A stretch of DNA of 64,000 bases, taken from positions 812,105 through 876,104 of the forward strand of contig MU278357.1 of the NCBI GenBank assembly GCA_022385755.1. The letters are read 5' to 3'. Position 1 is the first letter of the stretch. Each line of letters starts with the position of its first letter. Below the pieces are notes generated by a model. The model made no database searches and was not told the origin of the DNA. It saw only the letters and a program-made list of their open reading frames with translations. A program made the translations under genes and the position numbers. The DNA is from Trametopsis cervina (lineage: Eukaryota > Basidiomycota > Agaricomycetes > Polyporales > Irpicaceae). Of this stretch, positions 56,820 through 64,000 are shown in pieces.

Positions 56820-59800
56820 ATGGGTAGGGCAGACGGTGATTACGAGCCAGAGACTGATGCCGCCGATGAAAAGATAGCAAGAGTCGACTCGAAAGCAACC
56901 GAAGCTGACGATCTGGAAAGCCAATACAAGGTGGCGAAGGATGAAACAATCACAGAAAGCAAAAAGAGGAGGTGAGCACTACATTTCTGCTGGACATGAT
57001 GCTTCCCAGTGATACATCCCAGCATGTGCCGTCTAAGGACTACGAATGTACGAGTACTGTTCTAAAGGAACTGCAGGCGCATCATCGTTCCAAACCCGCG
57101 ACTCGCTGGGAAACGTCATGTCTTAGCACTATTGTCCCAAGCAATACCATTTGTTAACACGACGCTTAGCATCTTCCATATGCCTTTCGTTCCTCGAGAC
57201 CCTCCCCCGCCATCCGGAACTATTGAAGACGCCAAAATGATTCCGGAAGTGACGGCTGGATGGTTCAGCATACTGACATTCAGCTGGATCACCTCCCTGC
57301 TCGCATTGGGGTATGCTCGTCCGCTTGAAGCTACCGACCTTTACAAGCTGCAGGACAATCGCTCAGCCTCGCTAATCGCGGAGAAGATTAGTGCATCTTA
57401 TACGAGACGTGCGAAAGCAGCAGCCGACTATAACCGGCGAGTAGCTTCTGGCGAGGTTTCTCCTGGATGGCGGAAGGCGTGGTGGGCGATTCGAGGTCAT
57501 CGGGAGGAGCGCGAGAAGAAGTGGAGGGAGGCCGAGGGCAAGAAGAAGGCGAACTTAGCACTGGCGATTAACGACAGCGTGAAGTGGTGGTTCTGGTCTG
57601 GAGGTGCCATAAAGCTCGTCGGTGATGTTACGACAATCTTGAGTCCTCTGGTTGTGAAGGCATTGATCAAATTCGCGCAAGACTCATATACGTGAGTTGA
57701 TCTTGGTCGTCGAAACCCAGCGTTCAAACTTACGCTGCCTTTTGTATCCAGTGCCGGTCAGCGTGGCACAACCGCGCCCCATATTGGAAAGGGTGTTGGC
57801 CTTGCCTTCGGACTGATGGGAATGCAGCTACTATCCTCGGCATGTCAACATCACTTCTTCTATCGGTCCACTTCTACAGGTGTGCTCGTTCGTGGCGGGC
57901 TCATCACCGCGATATACGACCGTTCTCTTCGTCTGACTTCCCGCGCCCGCACGACCCTCACCAACGGTAAACTTGTCAACCACATATCGACCGACGTCTC
58001 TCGTATCGATTTCTGCTGCGGGTTCTTCCATCTCGCATGGATCGCCCCTATCCAGACCATCATCTGTCTCGTCCTCCTCTTGATCAACTTGGGACCCAGC
58101 GCGCTTGCGGGGTACTCGTTCTTCATACTGTGCACGCCGATTCAGACGCAGGTGATGAAACGGCTGATGGGACTGAGGCAGAAGAGCATGGGCTGGACGG
58201 ATAAGCGTGCTAAGTTGCTGCAGGAGCTGCTCGGTGGGATGAAGATCATCAAGTACTTCGCTTGGGAGATTCCGTACCTGAAACGTATTGCCGAGTTCAG
58301 GAGCAAAGAAGTCCAGTAAGTGCAGTCCAGATTACGTTTCACGAATTATGTCTCATTGCTTGGAAACAATTAGGTACATCCGGTCCCTGCTCTTGATTCG
58401 TTCGGTCAACAACGCTGTGGCTCTTGCTCTGCCTACTCTCGCATCGGTGTTGTCGTTCGTCGTATACTCCCTTTCCGGTCACAGCCTCGACGCCGCAAAT
58501 GTCTTCGCCTCTCTTACACTCTTCCAGCTCCTCCGTCTCCCGCTCATGTTCTTGCGTAAGCTCCATCGCCGCATTCCGAATACAGCTAACTTATATACTC
58601 ATCACTTCTTCGACAGCCCTCTCATTCAGCTCAATCGCAGATGCGCAGAACGCCGTCCGCCGTCTCAGCGACGTCTTCGAGGCTGAACTGCTGACTGAAA
58701 CGAAGATCCAGGATCCGAGTATGGAAGTTGCCGTCAGCGTCGTCAACGCCAGCTTCACCTGGGATGCCCCTCCCCCCGTACAGAAGGGGAAATTAGGGAA
58801 GAAGGACAAAGCTGCTGCTAAGAAGGCTAAGGCTATCCAGCCGGTGAATCAGGGCGACGAGACGAAGGAGAAGATCTTCACATTGAAGGATATCAATATG
58901 GAGATTCCGTTAGGCGCATTGGTCGCGGTCGTTGGTCCTGTCGGCACGGGTAAGACAAGTTTGCTGGAAGGTCTGATTGGTGAGATGCGAAGGACCGAGG
59001 GAGAGGTGAAATTCAACGGTTCAGTGGCGTATTGCCCTCAAAGTGCTTGGATTCAGGTCAGTGGCCTTCGATTGAACAACAAATGTAGCGAAACTGAAGT
59101 TGTACAACAGAACGCTACCATCAGGGACAACATCACTTTCGGTCGCCCATTCGATGAGGCTAAGTACTGGAAAGCAGTCAAGGACGCGTGTCTCGAGACC
59201 GACATTGACATGATGCCCAATGGTGACATGACCGAGGTCGGCGAACGTGGAATCTCGCTCTCTGGCGGCCAAAAGCAGCGCATCAACATCTGCCGCGCCA
59301 TCTACGTCGACGCCGACATCCAGATCTTCGACGACCCGCTCTCCGCCCTGGACGCACACGTCGGCAAGTCCGTATTCAACAACGTATTCCTAAACGCTAT
59401 CGCAGGCAAGACGCGTATCCTCGTCACGCACGCGCTGCACTTCCTCCCGCAAGTCGACTACATCTTCACCGTCGTAGACGGGCGGATCGCCGAGCGCGGG
59501 ACGTACCAGGGTCTGCTCGCCCGCGAGGGCGGCGCGTTCTCGCGGTTCGTGAAGGAGTTCGGCGCGAAGGAGGAGCAGCAGGAGGAAGAGGAGGAGGCGG
59601 TGGAGGAGATGGCTGCTGGCAAGGACGCTGACGCGAAGAAGAGGAAGAAGGCGGCGGGCGGGACGCCGATGATGCAGGTTGAGGAGAGGAATAAGGGTGC
59701 GGTCGATATGGACGTCTATAAGTCGTATCTGAAAGCGGGGAACGGGAAGTACCTCGTGCCGGCGCTCATTCTGTCACTGGCGTTCTTGCAAGGTTCGCAG

Positions 59801-62141
59801 GTACTCGGATCGTATTGGTGAGTTGTCTTCAGCAATCCTGGTCTTGATAAATGTGTTGATGGTATATTTGCAGGCTTGTGTATTGGCAGGAGAAGTGCGT
59901 CCCGTAGTTTGTGCGGTGATTTATGTTTATTAACTATACTCACAGCAAGTGGCCACTCCCTCCCGGGTTTTATGTGAGTCATTTCGCTTTTCGGATGAAA
60001 GGTCGAAGTTACTCACTACTTTGGCAGATGGGCGTTTATGCTGCACTTGGTGTTTGTCAAGCAATCGGCTTCGCTCTTATGGGCTCCGTCTTCGCGCTTC
60101 TCACGAACTATGCGTCTAGAGAACTGCATGGAGTAAGTGCTCTCATTCAATACCTCGATACATGAGCACTGACGGTAGAAATCAGAACGCTATTCAATCC
60201 GTCATGCACGCCCCGATGTCATTCTTTGAGACAACTCCCCTTGGACGTATCATGAACCGATTCTCGAAAGGTAAGAGCACAAGCGATCTATGATAGCGTC
60301 GTTATGCTCACCTCAGCTCCTATTAGATATTGACACTGTCGACAACACACTCGGAGATGCGTTACGCATGTTCTTCGCGACGCTGTCAAACATCTTAGGC
60401 GCGATTATCCTCATCGCAATCATCCTCCCGTGGTTCTTGATTGCTGTTGCCAGTATTGCTGTTGTGTATCTCTGGGCGGCCATATTCTACCGAGCAAGCG
60501 CACGAGAGCTGAAACGTCTAGGTCAGTAACCTTGCTCATTAACATCGCCGCGCAACCCTCATAACCGATTTTCAGATGCCATCCTTCGATCTTCACTTTA
60601 CAGCCACTTCTCCGAGTCTCTCTCCGGTCTCGCTACTATCCGTGCGTACGGTGAACAAGACAGATTCCTCAAGGATAATCAAAAGCGGGTGGACACCGAG
60701 AACAGGGCGTACTGGCTCACCGTGACTAACCAGCGCTGGCTCGGTATCCGTCTAGATTTCTTAGGCATCCTTCTGACTTTCGTCGTTGCGATCTTGACCG
60801 TGGGCACGCGATTCAGCATCTCTCCGTCCCAGACCGGTGTCACCCTATCGTACATTATATCGGTGCAACAGGCGTTCGGATGGCTCGTTAGGCAAAGCGC
60901 TGAGGTTGAGAACGATATGAACAGTGTCGAACGTATCGTAAGTCTCATCATCTTCTCACAACCTTCAGACGCTTGACTTAGCACGTCTTCAGGTTCATTA
61001 TGCGACTTCTCTTGAGCAAGAACCTGCCCATCTTCTGCCAGAAAAGAAGCCCAAGGGAAAGTGGCCGTCAGAGGGCAGGGTCGAAATGAACAACGTCGTG
61101 CTGAAATATCGCCCGGAGCTCCCAGACGTTCTCAAGGGCCTAACAATGACTGTAAATCCCGGAGAGAAGATTGGCATTGTTGGAAGGTGCGTATCATCGG
61201 AAGTACGTGTAGAATATATATGCTCATACACCTATAATATTAACAGAACTGGAGCTGGAAAGAGCTCTATCATGACGGCATTGTACCGACTCGTCGAGTT
61301 GACATCTGGTTCCATTGTTATCGATGGTGTTGATATCTCAACTGTCGGCCTGACAGACCTCAGGAGAGGGTTGGCTATCATTCCGCAGGACCCTGTAAGT
61401 CTATTGTCTGAATATTTTGAGAGGCTTGCACTAATTCTGATTACAGATATTGTGTATGTTCGTTCGATTTATTCACTGCACAATTTCTCAATAACATGAT
61501 TTTAGTCTCCGGAACCCTACGCACGAACCTCGATCCATTCGGCCACCACGATGACGCCCGCCTGTGGGATGCCCTCAAGCGTTCATACCTTGTTGAAGAC
61601 AAACACAGATCTTCACTCGAGCGTGGTTCCGTAGACGATGATTCTACGCTGAACAGCGGTGCAAACACCCCGATATCACGGTTTTCCCTTGATAGCATTG
61701 TCGAAGATGAGGGAAACAACTTGTCCGTGGGCCAGCGGTCTCTTGTCAGCCTCGCGCGTGCGATCGTGTTCGACGCGAAGGTGTTGATCCTGGACGAGGC
61801 GACTGCCTCCGTGGACTATGAGACGGACAAGAAGATTCAGGATACAATTGCCACCGAGTTCAATGACCGCACTATTTTGTGCATTGCTCGTGAGTTCCTA
61901 CAACTGAACAAAACAACATGTCACTCAATTTATGCTTGTAGATCGGCTGCGTACCATTATAGGATACGACAAAATCTGTGTCATGGATGCCGGCACGATC
62001 GCCGAGTTCGACACTCCTGCCAACCTTTTCGCCTCGTCATCAGACGGGATTTTCCGAACCATGTGTGAGCGGTCAGGCATAACGCTTGACGATATCGTCT
62101 TTGCACGTAAGGAGAGGGGAGACTATAGCTATCAGTCATAG
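56820..62141 (+). CDS. ABC transporter, ABCC/YOR1-like (paralog 2)
   Basis: About 16 introns are removed to give about 1,430 residues with the TMD1-NBD1-TMD2-NBD2 order and no TMD0. NBD1 shows [28 protein letters not shown] and IQIFDDPLSALDAHVG. NBD2 shows [29 protein letters not shown] and VLILDEATASVD, then AHRL. Conserved TMD text ([51 protein letters not shown]) aligns along its length with the transporter at 15454-21974. It is expected in the plasma membrane exporting amphipathic or conjugated compounds; the substrate is unknown. A 7-nt exon lies at 61447-61453. The first intron (about 56972-57169) is unusually long and could hide another exon. Confidence 0.9.
61447..61453 (+). other. 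7-nt microexon of ABC transporter 2
   Basis: ATATTGT lies between acceptor TTACAG (to 61446) and donor GTATGT (61454). Joined to 61394 and 61506 it yields IPQDPILFSGTL, the invariant ABCC NBD2 Q-loop segment. Skipping it would delete I-L and shift the frame. Confidence 0.75.
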
Positions 62142-62577
62142 CTGTGAAGTCTCTCGCTCCGGCATTTTCATTTTCATTTAACGCACTCTCATGACCGTAC
62201 GCGGCACTCATGATCACATAGATAGACTTATTGAAGGACGACATAATGTATCACTCCATACACGACCGCACCAAAATTACCTAAATTGCATAGAATGTGT
62301 ATTAACACCCACAAATATAGAGTGCGAATGACAATGCCATTGATGTCAGCTCGTAGAAAGCCCCACAGGATACTTCCCTCCGGAAATTCTGAAGCATTAC
62401 ACGCAAGCATGCATTAACTAGTGAAATGCAGTATATACATTATTTGAAGGCAGAGGGCATCGAAGTAGATTATTTGTATACTACTGCACGCAACTTCCTA
62501 TCACGTAGTCTTCCTCCAAGAATAAAACAACGAATAAAGATTTGATCTTACAGTACTTAATCCGCGGAAAATATGAA
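62142..62577. other. Convergent intergenic region
   Basis: This AT-rich sequence holds the 3' ends of ABC transporter 2 (plus) and the acyl-CoA dehydrogenase (minus). No gene was recognised. Confidence 0.5.
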
Positions 62578-64000
62578 CTATAGGCGTGCATTCTCAGGCA
62601 TCCCGCGAATGGCTTGACGGACGCCAAGGTCAGCGAGTACATCTTCGGCTATGATGAGATAACATGACATCAGTATATAGGTTTGAGAATGATGGGATAT
62701 TGGCATACCTCCACCGAGCAAGGCATCAAAGGGCACCGTTCGGTAATACTGCAAAAGGTGATACGCATCTGTCAAGCACTGACAGTGGGCAAGCACAGCG
62801 GGGGACATACGTGTTCGATCAATCGGCCCATCCCGCTCTGTGTAATACCTCGCCCGCCAAAGATTTGGACGGCGTCGATAGCAGAAAGCTGAGCGCTGCG
62901 CGTAGCGTACATCTTCAAGAAAGCGATGGGACTATTTCAAGGAGATGGTCAGAACGTAATTTGAACGCTAACACAATGAACATACCCAGCGAGCTTCTGC
63001 GCCTGTTCCTTGTAGGACTAAGTTTGGTAGCTAATGTTAATGGACTGTATGATTCGGCAGAATAGGAAAATAAGACGGACCATATTGCACATCTGGTAAG
63101 TGATGTTCTCCAACCAACTTTGTATGCTCTCTGCACGAGCGATCATCTGCGCGAGCTTGCCACGGACGACTGCGAGCGAAGAAAGAGGCTTGCCGAACGC
63201 TTTGCGCTGCTGGATCCATCTGCGGTTGTGGTCAGTCAGAGCGAAATAGAGTATACGGAGAAGAACGTACTGCATGCAAGCTTCGATGAGTAGTCGCTGG
63301 CTCCTTGCGGACGAGCAGCACATCACCCATCGCTCATGGTTGAAGTTACTGTTCCATAGAAGGTTGAAGTCAGTCGGAGCACGGTGTGTACATATTGCAA
63401 GACGTCGCACCTGAGCATGACGAAAATTCCTGCCCCTTCTTCTCCAAGAGTATTCTCCACAGGGACTTTAACATTGTCGAAGGTGACAAACGCTGTGCCG
63501 GCGGCAGGCGAATACGAAGTCTTGATCGGCTTGGTCTCAACACCCTCCTGGCGCTCTACGAGAATAACAGTGAAGCCGTCTTCTGTCTTACACCCGACTG
63601 TGAAGTAGTCTGAGAATCTGGGGAGAATTTCGTTCGTCAGGTCCTTCTCACACACAAAAACCGGAGAACTGTGAAGATAGGACAGAACTCACTGTCCGTT
63701 TGTGATCCACTTCTTATGTCCATTAATGATCCAATGTTTCCCGTCTTCTGTCTTAGTCGCTGTAGTCTGCAGTCCAAAGACATCGCTACCTGCATGGGCT
63801 TCCGAAATCTGTGTGCGATATGAAGCCGAAGGTCAGCTCATGCTCCTTCGATGGAAGAGGCGAACGTACAGCGAGACAGATATGCTTCTTGCCGCTGAAT
63901 ACCTCAGGTACAATCTTGGCTTTGAGTTCGGGAGATCCGAAGTTGAGGATGGGAGGGAGACCGATAACAGTACCCGCGTTGAGACCGTCTCCCCAACCAC
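62578..64000 (-). CDS. Acyl-CoA dehydrogenase, 5' end beyond window
   Basis: The visible part is the middle and C terminus, with introns. From the window edge inward it reads GLPPILNFGSPELKAKIVPE, HICLAISEAHAGSDVFGLQT (flavin-contacting segment), HWIINGHKKWITNGQ, DYFTVGCKTEDGFTVILVER, VPVENTLGEEGAGIFVM, and NRRWIQQRKAFGKPLSSLAV. Next come the C-terminal helices QIFGGRGITQSGMGRLIEH and YYRTVPFDALLGG, then AEDVLADLGVRQAIRGMPEN. It is an FAD enzyme that introduces the alpha-beta double bond in acyl-CoA during beta-oxidation. Chain-length preference cannot be told. The stop is TAG at 62580-62578. The start is outside the window, so any N-terminal domain (some fungal members carry cytochrome b5) is unseen. 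Confidence 0.9.

Noticed and set aside
15454..62141. Idea that the window is a secondary-metabolite cluster (transporters, regulator, SDR, amine oxidase)
   Set aside because: No backbone synthase (PKS, NRPS, terpene cyclase) is present and essential housekeeping genes (BPL1, RFT1) are interspersed.
62558..62572. TCCGCGGA, identical to the yeast pleiotropic drug response element
   Set aside because: It lies downstream of the ABC gene and not in its promoter; basidiomycetes lack a clear Pdr1. A second copy near 8175 is inside coding sequence, so chance in GC-rich DNA is likely.

Overview
The window is nuclear DNA of a filamentous basidiomycete, most likely an Agaricomycete. Nearly every gene is broken by many short introns (about 50-70 nt) with GT...AG ends. 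The genome is compact and roughly GC-balanced. The left edge carries a relic that looks like the DUF6589 family common in mushroom-forming fungi. I could not fix a genus. All gene models are manual splicings judged by reading frame and family fit, not by transcripts.

Layout. 0-3.4 kb is repeat-like: a DUF6589-like relic, then an LTR-like stretch with a TATA box and phased arrays of heat-shock-element half-sites. 3.5-14.3 kb holds a single-pass membrane protein, a SUN-domain nuclear-envelope protein, a 17-exon prolyl iminopeptidase and a C2-domain protein of the Fic1/Inn1 type. 15.5-22 kb is an ABCC-type full transporter with about 40 introns. 22.1-26 kb is a Zn2Cys6 transcription factor. 28.6-32.3 kb holds two membrane proteins, the second with a cytoplasmic SH3 domain. 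33-39.6 kb holds a cyclin-like protein, a glutathione S-transferase and biotin-protein ligase. 40.3-41.7 kb is an extended SDR reductase. 45-50.5 kb holds a membrane-anchored copper amine oxidase and RFT1. 52.4-56.3 kb is a large disordered protein. 56.8-62.1 kb is a second ABCC transporter, paralogous to the first. The right edge cuts an acyl-CoA dehydrogenase.

This is a mostly housekeeping region and not an obvious biosynthetic cluster. Several genes share themes: drug or xenobiotic handling (two YOR1-like ABCC pumps, GST, SDR reductase, amine oxidase), cell-surface and cytokinesis signalling (C2/Fic1-like protein, SH3 membrane protein, two other membrane proteins), and essential metabolism (biotin ligase, RFT1, acyl-CoA dehydrogenase, iminopeptidase). 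Co-regulation is not shown by the sequence.

The most unusual observations are: 10-bp-phased HSE-like arrays in the LTR-like region; an apparent 2-nt exon directly after the TPQ motif of the copper amine oxidase; 7-16-nt microexons in both ABC transporters; and a roughly 40 versus 16 intron difference between those two paralogs.
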